Assembly (NCBI RefSeq): GCF_027925305.1
Contig: NZ_BSDR01000001.1
Coordinates: 337,001-401,000 of the forward strand
Source: Desulforhabdus amnigena
GTDB taxonomy: Bacteria > Desulfobacterota > Syntrophobacteria > Syntrophobacterales > Syntrophobacteraceae
Direction: 5' to 3'
Length of the DNA stretch: 64,000 bases
The notes beneath the pieces are model-generated. The model saw only the letters and a list, made by a program, of their open reading frames with translations. It was not told the origin of the DNA and did no database searches. The translations under genes were made by a program, and so were the position numbers. Shown piece by piece: positions 17,530 through 26,691 of the stretch (positions are counted from its first letter, which is position 1; the number at the start of each line of letters is the position of its first letter).

Positions 17530-17919
17530 TTATTTCTTGCAGGGCCATTTTTCCATCAGAAATCTGAACTGTGTCTCGACGGGCGCCTCGTTCATATACT
17601 CTGGATGTGCTTTGGCCCATTCGATGAACATGCCGATTGTTTCATTTCGAGACGGAGGGGGGTCCGGAAAGCATACCAGAGGGTTTCTGTCGGGTCCTGA
17701 GTACTCCGCATTGTAATAGGCATAAGCTCCAACGAGGTAACCATGACAAAAGTGTATGGCTTCCTCTCGGAGCGGATCGTCGGCGGGAGCAGTACACAGG
17801 TTCAGAAGATTGCGTGTAGTCTTCACCTTGAAGTCCTCTTCCGATACTGCCCCGACAAGACTCGGGGCCATTAACATTAAGATGGTTAGGAGTGATAAAA
17901 TGGCCAGATTTGTCTTCAT
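17530..17919 (-). CDS. Rap1a/Tai-like secreted immunity-fold protein
   Basis: 129 residues with a signal peptide (MKTNLAILSLLTILMLMAP). The mature part has four cysteines and the pattern FCHGYLVGAYAYYN, VCFPDPP, IEWAKAHPEY and a C-terminal KWPCKK, which fits the Rap1a/Tai family. Known members neutralise type VI secretion amidase toxins in the periplasm, but the family is also widespread without a toxin. No effector gene lies nearby. GGAGG is 9 bases before the ATG at 17919. It pairs with the glycine-zipper lipoprotein downstream. Confidence 0.7.
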   Translation of the reverse strand: MKTNLAILSLLTILMLMAPSLVGAVSEEDFKVKTTRNLLNLCTAPADDPLREEAIHFCHGYLVGAYAYYNAEYSGPDRNPLVCFPDPPPSRNETIGMFIEWAKAHPEYMNEAPVETQFRFLMEKWPCKK

Positions 17920-18298
17920 GATGATTTTCCTCCTTCCATGTTTGCAGGTGAAGCCTCTAGACAGCCCAATGCCGTTTTCAGGCGGTTCACCCGATAAGTT
18001 ACCCATACCTCTTCGCACGCTGAGAATTTCAGCAAATCAGATTCTCGAGAAGAGCGTGCGCATTTGAATTTTGTGATTCCAGGCGAAAGTGACTATTTCA
18101 ATCAAGTATCATTGCTTACAATAATAAGGCTGGAAAACGCTCCATGCAGCATAAAAAGGAAAAATGTCGTTATAAGGGTTTGACATACAAAACGGTCCGG
18201 ATGGATAAGGTCTATGACGTTGACAGGGTGGGGGGAGCCGAGGAGGGGACCTCTGGAGGGAGACATGTTGATTTCTTTAACGCTTTTGGGATGTTCCT
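17920..18298. other. Divergent promoter region
   Basis: A 379-base gap between the Rap1a-like gene (minus) and an MFS gene (plus). TTGACA at 18180 with a weak GGATAA 17 bases later may be the MFS promoter. No gene is seen. Confidence 0.4.
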
Positions 18299-19492
18299 AT
18301 GAGTAGACGACAGTATCTTGGTTTGCAGACCCTTGTTTTTTCGCTTGTGGGGGCTGCTTTTACCACTATTTACATCACCCAGCCGGTGCTTCCCGTTTTA
18401 CAGATGGAATTCGGAGTCGATGAAGCGCGGGCTTCTCTTACCATTTCCGCCGTTATTCTCGGGATCTCTCTTGCGAATCTTCCCTTCGGCATGCTGGCGG
18501 ACCGTTTTCCCATTCGTCCCATTATTCTCGTGGGAGGCCTTATGATCACTCTGTGCGGTATTTTCTGCGCCTTGACGCAAAGCCTTTCCTTGCTCGTACT
18601 GGCGCGATTCGTACAGGGGCTTTTCATTCCTTCTCTCACAACCTGCCTTGCAGCTTATCTGGCGCGGACCCTGCCCATGGAACGCTTGAATGTGGTTATG
18701 GGTTCCTATGTTTCAGCTACGGTTGCGGGTGGATTGAGCGGGCGGCTCCTTGGAGGATGGATTCATCCTCCCCTGCACTGGCGTTACGCTTTTGTCACCG
18801 CTTCCGCACTTCTTCTTGCCGCCACCTGTGCGGCGGCTAAATGGCTTCATTCGGCAGAAGTGGAGAGGCAATCCCGTTCAAAATCTACGGGCTTCCTGAA
18901 CCTGCTTTCACGGTGGGACCTTTTGCGCATCTACTCCGTCGCCTTCGGTGCATTCTTTGTTTTCTCATCCATCTTCAACTATCTGCCCTTTTATCTTTCA
19001 GGTCCGCCCTTCAATGCGTCGACTCATACCATCACTTTCCTCTATCTCTCCTATATCGTGGGGATTGTCACGGGTCCTCTGGCGGGGAGCTTCAGCAATC
19101 GGGTCGGCAACGGCAAGGCGATGGCTGTGGGGGCGGTGGTTTTTGCCCTGGCTATTGGACTCACGCTCATCAAATCCATGTTCGCTATCGTTTTGAGCCT
19201 GGCTGTGGTCTGTGCCGGCTTTTTCACCGTACATTCCGCTGCGGCCGGCGCCCTCAATCGCAAACTCAGTTCCAACCTGGGACGGGCCAATTCTCTTTAT
19301 GTCCTCTTTTATTATCTTGGCGGGTACGTAGGCATCACCACCAGCGGCTATGCCTACGTTTTCGGCGGATGGCCCGGAGTGGCAATGGTGGGATTTCTGG
19401 TCCTGTCGATTCCTTTTGCCGCCGGGCTTGTGGAGATGCGGCAGCGAATTGCATTGGGAAGGGTGAAGGAGGGGGGAAGTGACCTCTATTGA
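18299..19492 (+). CDS. MFS transporter (YnfM/arabinose-efflux-like, 12 helices)
   Basis: 397 residues, hydrophobic throughout with about 12 helices. After helix 2 the motif GMLADRFPIRPII matches MFS motif A. The YITQPVLPVLQMEFGVDEA opening and the ARFVQGLFIPSLTTCLAAYL helix resemble the YnfM-type efflux group. The substrate is unknown. No strong ribosome binding site precedes the ATG; the start fits where the first helix begins. Confidence 0.85.
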   Translation: MSRRQYLGLQTLVFSLVGAAFTTIYITQPVLPVLQMEFGVDEARASLTISAVILGISLANLPFGMLADRFPIRPIILVGGLMITLCGIFCALTQSLSLLVLARFVQGLFIPSLTTCLAAYLARTLPMERLNVVMGSYVSATVAGGLSGRLLGGWIHPPLHWRYAFVTASALLLAATCAAAKWLHSAEVERQSRSKSTGFLNLLSRWDLLRIYSVAFGAFFVFSSIFNYLPFYLSGPPFNASTHTITFLYLSYIVGIVTGPLAGSFSNRVGNGKAMAVGAVVFALAIGLTLIKSMFAIVLSLAVVCAGFFTVHSAAAGALNRKLSSNLGRANSLYVLFYYLGGYVGITTSGYAYVFGGWPGVAMVGFLVLSIPFAAGLVEMRQRIALGRVKEGGSDLY

Positions 19493-19582
19493 TTTTCTGG
19501 AGGACAATACTTAAAAAAATCAAAGTAAATACAGTTTTCTATCGAGATCAACCAGACCTTTTGAGATAGATGGAGGTTTGTT

Positions 19583-19804
19583 ATGGCTTATACTTGCAAA
19601 ACTTGTGGTGCTGTCGCAGAGGAACCCGGGCACTTGTGCAATCCGTGCGGTGATAAAAAGAAATGCAGTTTTTGCGGTGCTCCCGAGGTGGATACGAAAC
19701 ATATGTGCAAAGACAAGCTGGCAGCGATGAAATATGTTTGTGAAGGCTGTGGGCGAGTGGCTATGGAGGCGGGCCATCTTTGTAAAGCCAAACCTATCGG
19801 TTAG
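19583..19804 (+). CDS. Small zinc-ribbon-like cysteine-rich protein
   Basis: 73 residues with four CxxC-type pairs: YTCKTCG, LCNPCG, KCSFCG, YVCEGCG plus GHLC and HMC ends. The spacing suggests two or more zinc ribbons. GGAGG is 6 bases before the ATG. No known function; similar small proteins are frequent in Desulfobacterota. A helical tail is absent. Confidence 0.75.
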   Translation: MAYTCKTCGAVAEEPGHLCNPCGDKKKCSFCGAPEVDTKHMCKDKLAAMKYVCEGCGRVAMEAGHLCKAKPIG

Positions 19805-19978
19805 GCAGGGTACATTCGGTGATGTGGCGGCAAGGAATTGTTTTTTTATACCGTCTTATCCTTGCCGCCACTTTTGTGCTCTGTGCCGCAGCAATCGCAT
19901 CTCCCTTCCGAGAACTTCCCTTATGTGCTTCAAAACAGTATGAATTTCAGAACCGTGCATGAGAATCCGGGTGATGGT

Positions 19979-20194
19979 TTACGCCACATTGGCCAGGCGA
20001 GAGCCGGCTTTATCCATCAGTTCGAGAAACTCTACAAGCATGGGGTTATGGTCGCGGCCGCAATCATGACAGATGATGTGGTTCGTCCCCTCCAGGAATA
20101 AATCAGGGCCAAATTTCGTATGGATCTTCTCGCCGCAAAGCGCGCAATAATGATCACCTCCATAGATGTTTTCCTTGATGGCCACGTGTATCAT
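19979..20194 (-). CDS. Small zinc-binding protein
   Basis: 71 residues with YCALCGEKI and IICHDCGRDHNP, a CxxC...CxxC zinc ribbon, followed by a short helical tail. AAGGAG is 6 bases before the ATG. The family is not recognised. It converges with the other small zinc-ribbon gene. Confidence 0.7.
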   Translation of the reverse strand: MIHVAIKENIYGGDHYCALCGEKIHTKFGPDLFLEGTNHIICHDCGRDHNPMLVEFLELMDKAGSRLANVA

Positions 20195-21279
20195 GGCTTC
20201 TCCTTTTTTTCTTGAGGTTCACTCCTGTGCTCGGCAGGCGGGCATGTTTTTGTTCCAATTACTTTGGGACATCAGTAACCGTTCACTCCCATTTGCATGT
20301 CCGCAGATTATCCGGATGTCACAGAGATAGAAAAACAACCGGTTTTTGAATTTTCCTTATTCTCTGCGCTCTCTGTCTCTTTCGCGGTGAAGCGATGAAC
20401 GGGCACGGACGTTGGAGCCTTACCGTCTGCAGAGCATTCTTTGTCAAAAGCTCTCAGGACATAAGCGTAACGGGCGTCTCCATCGTTTAAGCCCTTTCAT
20501 GAGGCAATCGGAAAGCGTGGAACCGGAGAAGTGTATTTCGATAGAACATTCTGTTGAGCCAAAAAACCGGAACAGCATGGTTTGAATCGATCGCAGACAG
20601 CGAGCATAAACAGGGGAAGATGGAAATGGAGAGGCAGCAGCAGAAAGATGGGAAAATCAGAGCCGATATCGGTCTATGTCAGTCGGCTTAAAAGAAGCGG
20701 ATAACCTTTTCTCCCGGAGCTTAAAATAGATTAAACAAAATACGTGCCAACATGCTCTCCTCACTGCCCGATCGTATGGAACATTGAAACAGGCCAGCCT
20801 GAAATGGGAATTCAGGCAATCATACGGCACAATTTCGTTGATTATAAAGAGCTGTAGTGAAGGATTTGTACAATTTTGTTCCTTATGTAATTTCTTTTGA
20901 ATCTTTTGCCGACAAATCAAGCGCAGGGAAGGGGTTAAGATTATTTTGACAAGAGATCTTTCCCGTATTAGTCTGGTGTTCATCCATCTGCTGCGTTCAT
21001 TGAAGCTGGGATGACCTATCGTTAGGAAAAAGCTCAAGTCACATTTCTGTTTTTCTCGCCTCTTCTATTATCTGATTTGAAAGATTGGATGCAATCGACC
21101 TTTCGATACCTCTTGTAACGAAGGTTCAAAAATAACATGGGTTCTTGTTGTAGGGGCGGCAAAGTCTTTTCCTTGCCCAGCGCAGTGCCGGCGGTGTTCC
21201 CCCGGTGGGCAATGCTTCGCTTTTAACCGCCCTGCGACAGAAGTCTTGTTATTTTCAAGGTTTTTTCAGGGAGGTCTTT
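20195..21279. other. Long intergenic region with repeat relics
   Basis: Nearly 1.1 kb without a supported gene. A frame at 20657-21037 on the minus strand has no ribosome binding site and unlikely composition. About 20355-20400 (CTCTGCGCTCTCTGTCTC) is like the 'ctctgtgcctccgtggt' family of intergenic repeats, and 21115-21230 is like the segment at 15957-16080. Confidence 0.5.
21115..21230 (+). repeat. Degenerate dispersed repeat (copy B)
   Basis: Starts AACGAAGGTTCAAAAATAAC and shares CAAAGTCTTTTCCTTGCCCA with the segment near 15957-16080. It is directly upstream of the molybdenum hydroxylase operon. Confidence 0.4.
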
Positions 21280-21915
21280 ATGAAGGAAAAACATGCCAAT
21301 GAAGAGTGTCAATGCCGCCGGGGCATTACGCGGCGGGGATTTCTCACGACAATGGGAATGGGGGCGGCCGTGGTGACGACTGCGGGGAAGCTCGCGGCTG
21401 AGTCGTCCAAAGGCGAAAATGAAAATGTGATCCCTTCGGGCGAGATGACAAGGGTCACTCTCAGAATCAACCGAAGGCCCTATCAGTTGCTTGTGGAACC
21501 CCGATGGTCGCTTCTCTATGTTTTGCGGGAAAAATTAGGGCTTACGGGAACCAAAGCGGGCTGTGAGCGGGGGGAATGCGGGGCCTGCACCGTTCTCATG
21601 GACAATATTCCCCGTTATGCCTGCATGACTCTGGTCCTCGAGGCCGAAGGCGCTGAAATCACGACGCTGGAGGGACTCATGAATGGGGAAGAGCTCGGTC
21701 CTGTGCAGCAGGCTTTCCTGGAAGAGGACGCTTTTCAATGCGGGTATTGCACTCCAGGCCAGATTGTGGCCGTTGAAGGGCTTCTGCGTTCCCATCCCGC
21801 ACCTTCCATGGATGAAATCCGAAAGGGTTTGAGTGGAAACCTGTGCCGGTGCGGTGCCTATACACATATCTTCAAGGCTGTGGATCGTGCGGCTCGCTTG
21901 AAGCGAGGGAAGTGA
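21280..21915 (+). CDS. Tat-exported [2Fe-2S] subunit of a xanthine dehydrogenase-family enzyme
   Basis: 211 residues. A twin-arginine signal ITRRGFLTTMGMG begins near residue 17. After it come two [2Fe-2S] sites: CERGECGACTVL plus a later Cys (plant ferredoxin type) and QCGYCTPG with CRCGAYTHI. This is the electron-transfer subunit of a three-part molybdenum hydroxylase. GGGAGG is 5 bases before the ATG. It is the first gene of a tight operon, and its signal probably carries the other subunits to the periplasm. Confidence 0.92.
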   Translation: MKEKHANEECQCRRGITRRGFLTTMGMGAAVVTTAGKLAAESSKGENENVIPSGEMTRVTLRINRRPYQLLVEPRWSLLYVLREKLGLTGTKAGCERGECGACTVLMDNIPRYACMTLVLEAEGAEITTLEGLMNGEELGPVQQAFLEEDAFQCGYCTPGQIVAVEGLLRSHPAPSMDEIRKGLSGNLCRCGAYTHIFKAVDRAARLKRGK

Positions 21916-21923
21916 GGCAAGGC

Positions 21924-24251
21924 ATGAAAGAAAATGAAAAAGATCTCTACTACCTTCAAGGCCTTTCCATTCCCGAAACACCGGCTCCGGGGCAGGAACC
22001 CAAACCCTGGCAAAAAACGGAAACGATCGGGAAGCGCGTGCCCCGCGTGGATGCTTATGAACGTGTGAGCGGAGCGGCTGTCTATCCTTCGGATATTGTA
22101 CTTCCCGAGATGATTTACGGCGCCATCCTGAGATGTCCTCATCCCAATGCCCTGGTGAAGAAACTGGATATTTCGGCGGCGATAGAGATGCCCGGCGTTC
22201 TGGCGGTGGTCAGCGGTTCCGATCCCGAGGCACGGTTGGAATGGAATTATTCCAAAGAGATAAAGACCGCCCTTTTTGAACCACATTGCCGTTTTGAAGG
22301 GGAACCGGTGGCCGCAGTGGCCGCTGAAACGCCGTATCAAGCCTGGGATGCTCTGCGGGCGGTCAATGTTCAGTACGAGGTTCTCCCCTTTGTAGCCGAT
22401 GAACGGGATGCTCTGAAAAAAAACGCTCCCTCCGTTCATGCGGGAGGCAATCTGCTGAAAACGGAAAAGTATGAACGTGGAAATGTGGAAAAAGGGTTCA
22501 TCGATGCAGATGTCGTTCTGGAGGAAAATTACCGGACTCAGTGTGAACTGCACACTCCCCTGGAATTGCACGGATGCGTGGCCCAGTGGAATGGGGACCG
22601 GCTGACCCTTTGGGAATCGACGCAAGGGGTTTATGCCGTCCAGGAAAAGGTCGCTGAAGTGCTGGGAATGCCCCTTTCCAAAGTCCGGGTCATCGGCCGC
22701 TACATGGGTGGAGGATTTGGAAGCAAGCTTCAGGCGGGCAAATATACGATCATTGCGGCACTGCTGGCCAAAAAAGCCGCAAGGCCCGTCAAACTTTTTC
22801 TTACCCGAGAGGAAACATATCTTGCCGTGGGCAACCGCCCTCCAAACGATATGAGGCTCAAGGCCGGCGTGAAGAAGGACGGGACTCTCACCGCCCTCGA
22901 TTTTTGCTGCACGGGAACCGGCGGAGCATATCCCTCAGGAGGAACTTCCCTGGTGGACTGGCTCATTCGGGATCTCTATAAATGTCCCAATGTGCGCACT
23001 GAATGCACCGATGTTTACATTCATGCCGGTCCTGCTCGGCCTTTCCGCGCTCCGGGCCATCCCCAGGCGGCCTGGGCCCTGGAGCAGATGATGGATGCTC
23101 TCGCCAAAGCCATTCACATGGACCCGGTAGAGCTTCGCCTCAAAAATATTCCTGATTTCAGTCAGGCCAAGGAAGGAAATCCTCCCTACACCACCACGGG
23201 GTTGAGACAGTGTCTGGAAGAGGGGGCCAGGGCTTTTGGCTGGGAGGAAGCCAGGAAGAAGAGTGCTCCATCCTCAGGTGCGGGTCATATAAAGAGAGGG
23301 GTGGGGATGGCGAGCTGCCTCTGGTTTGTGGGAGGAGGGTGGCCGCCTTCGACGGTTATCCTGAAGCTGTTTTCGGATGGCAGCATGAACCTCAATATGG
23401 GCGCCAGCGACATCGGAACAGGCACCAAAACGGTCATGGCTCTGGTCGCGGCCGAGGAGTTGGGAATAAGACCCGAAATGATAGAGATCGAACATGCGGA
23501 TACGGGCACGACACAGTATGCCACTCCGAGCGGGGGAAGCAAGACGGTGCCCACGGAAGCTCCCACAGTGCGCGCCGCGGCCATAAGCATCAAACAACAG
23601 CTGCTGGAAATGGCCGCAAAGGATTTGCAGGAGGAGGTCGTCGCCCTGAGTTTCAAAGACGGCAATGTCTATTCCACAAAGGAGCCTTCCAAAAAAATCA
23701 GGATCGCCGATATTTCAGGGCTCAAAAAGCGTGGAGTGATCGTGGGGGTTGGGTACCGGGGGCCCAATCCTGAAAACAAGTCCATCAATCCTTTCGCTGC
23801 ACAGTTTTGCGAGGTGGAAGTCAACACCAAAACGGGTGAGGTCAAAATCCTCCGTTTCCTTGGGACGAATGACAGCGGCAGGGTCATGGACCGGCTGACC
23901 TATGACAGTCAGGTCATCGGGGGAATCACCATGGGGATTGGACTGGCCATGACGGAATACCGGGTCCTGGATCGGAACCAGACCGGCAAAATGCTCAACC
24001 GGAACTGGCACGATTACAAGTTGCCGACGGCCATGGATGTTCCTGATGACATCGTTTCCCTTCCTATAGAACTTGTGGATACGCAAGCCAACACCACGGG
24101 GGCAAAAGGTTTGGGAGAACCCGTGACCATACCCACGGCGCCGGCTATCGCCAATGCCGTTTACCATGCCACGGGAATTCGCATTACAGAGACTCCCATC
24201 AGCCCCGGGAAGCTCATCCGGTTGCTTGCTGAGAGCAGAAAGGAGGGATGA
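21924..24251 (+). CDS. Molybdopterin-binding subunit of a xanthine dehydrogenase/aldehyde oxidoreductase family enzyme
   Basis: 775 residues. IGKRVPRVDAYERVSGAAVY opens the aldehyde oxidase a/b-hammerhead domain; MGGGFGSKLQAG and AKGLGEPVTIPTAPAIANAV mark the molybdenum cofactor site, the latter holding the family's catalytic Glu. ARPFRAPGHPQAAWALEQMM matches the substrate-domain motif. It has no signal of its own. It starts 8 bases after the iron-sulfur subunit. Substrate (aldehyde, purine, aromatic or other N-heterocycle) cannot be deduced. Confidence 0.92.
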   Translation: MKENEKDLYYLQGLSIPETPAPGQEPKPWQKTETIGKRVPRVDAYERVSGAAVYPSDIVLPEMIYGAILRCPHPNALVKKLDISAAIEMPGVLAVVSGSDPEARLEWNYSKEIKTALFEPHCRFEGEPVAAVAAETPYQAWDALRAVNVQYEVLPFVADERDALKKNAPSVHAGGNLLKTEKYERGNVEKGFIDADVVLEENYRTQCELHTPLELHGCVAQWNGDRLTLWESTQGVYAVQEKVAEVLGMPLSKVRVIGRYMGGGFGSKLQAGKYTIIAALLAKKAARPVKLFLTREETYLAVGNRPPNDMRLKAGVKKDGTLTALDFCCTGTGGAYPSGGTSLVDWLIRDLYKCPNVRTECTDVYIHAGPARPFRAPGHPQAAWALEQMMDALAKAIHMDPVELRLKNIPDFSQAKEGNPPYTTTGLRQCLEEGARAFGWEEARKKSAPSSGAGHIKRGVGMASCLWFVGGGWPPSTVILKLFSDGSMNLNMGASDIGTGTKTVMALVAAEELGIRPEMIEIEHADTGTTQYATPSGGSKTVPTEAPTVRAAAISIKQQLLEMAAKDLQEEVVALSFKDGNVYSTKEPSKKIRIADISGLKKRGVIVGVGYRGPNPENKSINPFAAQFCEVEVNTKTGEVKILRFLGTNDSGRVMDRLTYDSQVIGGITMGIGLAMTEYRVLDRNQTGKMLNRNWHDYKLPTAMDVPDDIVSLPIELVDTQANTTGAKGLGEPVTIPTAPAIANAVYHATGIRITETPISPGKLIRLLAESRKEG

Positions 24252-24254
24252 TCC

Positions 24255-25232
24255 ATGCTTCCGAACTTCAGTTACGTGCGTGCAAAATCCCTGGAGGAAG
24301 CTCTCGGGCATCTTTCTTCCCCTGAAGTGAGAATTCACGCAGGCGGCACGGATCTGTTGGGATGTCTCCGGGAAGAAGTCTTCAAGGTCGAAAAGATAGT
24401 GAGCATCAGTGGGCTCAAAGAATTGAAAGGGATCGGCGAGACCGAAGATGGCGGCCTTCGCATCGGAGCCCTCACCACTATTACAGAAATTGCCGAGAAT
24501 CCCCTCATTCAGAAAAGATATACCGCCCTGGCGCAGGGAGCTTCCGAAGTTGCAAGCCCTCAACTGAGAAATCAGGGAACCCTTGGGGGGAATATCTGCC
24601 AGAAGCCCCGCTGCTGGTACTATCGCGGAGATTTCCATTGCCTGAGAAAGGGTGGGGAGACCTGCTACGCCGTGGCCGGGGAAAATCGTTTTCATTGCAT
24701 CTTCGGTGGGGACATGTGCTACATCGTCCATCCCTCGGATACAGCTCCGGCTCTCATGGCTTTTGGAGCGAAGGTTCGCATTGCAGGGCCCAAAGGATTC
24801 AAGACGGTGTTTATTGAGGAATTCTTTGTGCCTCCGAGCAGGGATGTGACGAGGGAAACGATTCTGGAGGCGAACGAGCTGGTGGTGGAAATCCTTTTGC
24901 CTCCACCGGCGCATGGGGTGCGTAGTTCCTACCGCAAGGTAAGAGCGCGCCGTTCATGGGATTTTGCTCTGGCAGGCGTGGCCCTGGTTCTGCAGTTCCA
25001 TGGCGATGCGGTGGCTGATGGGCGCGTCGTTTTGAGTGGGGCTGCGCCCGTTCCATGGCGATCGGTCGAGGTGGAGAAAATCATCCTTGGAAAGCGGTTG
25101 GATGCAGAAACAGTGGCTCTGGCTTCGCGAGCTGTGGTCAAGGGTGCGGAGCCGCTGGAGCAAAATGGTTATAAGCTGCCTCTCTTCCAGGGGATGATGG
25201 AGGAGGAACTGGAGGCCATAGCCAAGGCGTGA
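24255..25232 (+). CDS. FAD-binding subunit of the molybdenum hydroxylase, with cysteine-rich insertion
   Basis: 325 residues. The FAD site is seen as HAGGTDLLGCLRE and GASEVASPQLRNQGTLGGNI. After it comes a cysteine-rich insert, PRCWYYRGDFHCLRKGG with further Cys in ETCYAV, FHCIFGG and DMCYIVHPSD. A similar insert holds an extra [4Fe-4S] cluster in 4-hydroxybenzoyl-CoA reductase beta subunits. It lies 3 bases after the large subunit, with its ribosome binding site inside that gene's end. Confidence 0.9.
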   Translation: MLPNFSYVRAKSLEEALGHLSSPEVRIHAGGTDLLGCLREEVFKVEKIVSISGLKELKGIGETEDGGLRIGALTTITEIAENPLIQKRYTALAQGASEVASPQLRNQGTLGGNICQKPRCWYYRGDFHCLRKGGETCYAVAGENRFHCIFGGDMCYIVHPSDTAPALMAFGAKVRIAGPKGFKTVFIEEFFVPPSRDVTRETILEANELVVEILLPPPAHGVRSSYRKVRARRSWDFALAGVALVLQFHGDAVADGRVVLSGAAPVPWRSVEVEKIILGKRLDAETVALASRAVVKGAEPLEQNGYKLPLFQGMMEEELEAIAKA

Positions 25233-25465
25233 TAGGAAAAGGGGGGGGACGAGTTCCTTGCGTGCAGAGTGTCTGTTTGCGATTTTCGGTATTGCAACCT
25301 GTGGTGCTTGTGCGCTATTTTTCCAACTGTTTTCATGCCGACTGTTTTGAGGGTTTTCGCCGGGAAGGTGAGTTGCGAACGCCTTGAGATGGACAGTGAA
25401 TGAAACGGGAAAGCAAACAGCCATAGAGGAAATTCTCTGGATAGTTTTTGGAACCTGTGTTTTTA

Positions 25466-25501
25466 AGGCCCGCCCTGGTGTGTCGGCGGGCCTGAGTTTT
25501 T
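25466..25501 (+). terminator. Intrinsic terminator after the molybdenum hydroxylase operon
   Basis: Perfect 9-bp GC-rich stem AGGCCCGCC / GGCGGGCCT with a 10-base loop and GAGTTTTT. It is 234 bases after the FAD subunit and only 20 bases before the ATG of the next gene. Confidence 0.8.
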
Positions 25502-25521
25502 ACCCGGCGTGGAGTTTTCAG

Positions 25522-26004
25522 ATGATAGCGATGATGGTGTTGGGAGCGGCGATTGGAGTGGTTTTCTGTTTTCTGATGAAAAAGCAGGAGAGAAATTTCA
25601 GGGAAAAGCTGTTCAGTGAGTGCGAAGTCCAACTCAAAAAGGGAAACGCTGAAAAGTTTATTTCCAATGTAATAGAGCACAAAGACAAGTGGATCCGGTC
25701 CATAGCCCTTATTCGAAAGCCTTTCAACAAGCAGGTCAACCTGGTCATTGAAACCATGGCCGTTGTGCTGGCATTGCTGGCTCTCGTCAATTCACTCACC
25801 AATTTCGACAAACTTTTCAGCACTGTCATTCAGGGAGAAGTTACGGTGGCCTTCTTGAGTATGGTCCTGGCCTTCATTCCCACGGAATGGGTGCTCTCCA
25901 ATGCCATTGATAAAGACGTAACCGCTGTTTTGAACGATCTGAGAGAAGCCGTAAAGAACAATCGGTTGAAGTCGTTTCTTGACGAAGCGAAGCAGAATGG
26001 GTGA
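25522..26004 (+). CDS. Membrane protein of unknown function
   Basis: 160 residues with three predicted membrane helices: MIAMMVLGAAIGVVFCFLM at the start, VIETMAVVLALLALVNSL in the middle and TVAFLSMVLAFIPTEWV later, and a basic loop between the first two. GGAG is 7 bases before the ATG at 25522; longer TTG/GTG starts from 25384 would span a strong terminator and are less likely. No family recognised. Confidence 0.6.
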   Translation: MIAMMVLGAAIGVVFCFLMKKQERNFREKLFSECEVQLKKGNAEKFISNVIEHKDKWIRSIALIRKPFNKQVNLVIETMAVVLALLALVNSLTNFDKLFSTVIQGEVTVAFLSMVLAFIPTEWVLSNAIDKDVTAVLNDLREAVKNNRLKSFLDEAKQNG

Positions 26005-26058
26005 AACTCTTGGAGACTATCTCAAAATGGGGTTTTTGAAGCATTCTGCCGTTCGTGG

Positions 26059-26691
26059 TCACGGCAGCCGCTCTCTGACCATGGCGTCCGCTCTGGAAAA
26101 AAGACCATCGATGTTTTCCATTAATTCTCGAGTTTCCTCTTCGTATTCCCTCACAAAAGATGCATCGCGAATGTTGAAAAGGTTGGTTCGAATGTTCTGC
26201 AACGCAATGATTCCGGCTGCCCTGGCGATGTATGCAGCAGCACCTGCATCGTTGAGAGCGTTGGGGTTTCCCTCCTTGATGGTTTTTTCGACCCCTCGCA
26301 TGAGCCTTTCCACGACGCGGAGGGTCTGGAGCGGAACTTCCGCCGCCTTCTTGAAGGCTTCCTGAAGATTTGCCTGTCTTGCCGCCTTTTCTGCCTCTGT
26401 TCCTTTGGGCAGCCCATAAGCTGCCAATACCCTCAGATAAGCCTTGGAATCGTCTTCGGCCAGACGAAGAAAAATCTCCGAAAGTTCCTCGGCTTCCCCT
26501 TTGACTTTTTCCATGGAATTCCATGCGTCTTTGAATTTTTCACGCTTTAGCGTGATCCCCGCCACCATAGCCGACAAAGCGGCTCCGAGCGCCCCGCAGA
26601 GTGCTGCGACACTTCCTCCGCCGGGAGTGGGGTTGGGGGAAGCCACCTCCTCTACGTAGCGGAAAACCGGCAGTTCCCGGAATTGCGTCAT
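26059..26691 (-). CDS. fchA: Formimidoyltetrahydrofolate cyclodeaminase
   Basis: 210 residues of the FTCD_C fold: NPTPGGGSVAALCGALGAAL near the N-terminus is the family hallmark, followed by helices with DDSKAYLRVLAAYGLPKGT and a NPNALNDAGAAAY segment. It converts 5-formimino-THF to 5,10-methenyl-THF and ammonia, linking histidine breakdown (or glycine/purine fermentation) to C1 metabolism. The start overlaps the stop of hutI by 4 bases, so the two genes are translationally coupled. Confidence 0.9.
   Translation of the reverse strand: MTQFRELPVFRYVEEVASPNPTPGGGSVAALCGALGAALSAMVAGITLKREKFKDAWNSMEKVKGEAEELSEIFLRLAEDDSKAYLRVLAAYGLPKGTEAEKAARQANLQEAFKKAAEVPLQTLRVVERLMRGVEKTIKEGNPNALNDAGAAAYIARAAGIIALQNIRTNLFNIRDASFVREYEEETRELMENIDGLFSRADAMVRERLP

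Noticed and set aside
20657-21037. A 126-codon minus-strand frame in the long gap
   Set aside because: Composition (many Cys, Arg, Leu with no pattern) and lack of a ribosome binding site argue against a gene.
23715-24914. A 399-codon open frame on the minus strand across the molybdenum hydroxylase genes
   Set aside because: It is antisense to two well-supported genes, has no ribosome binding site and no recognisable motif; it comes from the codon use of the real genes.
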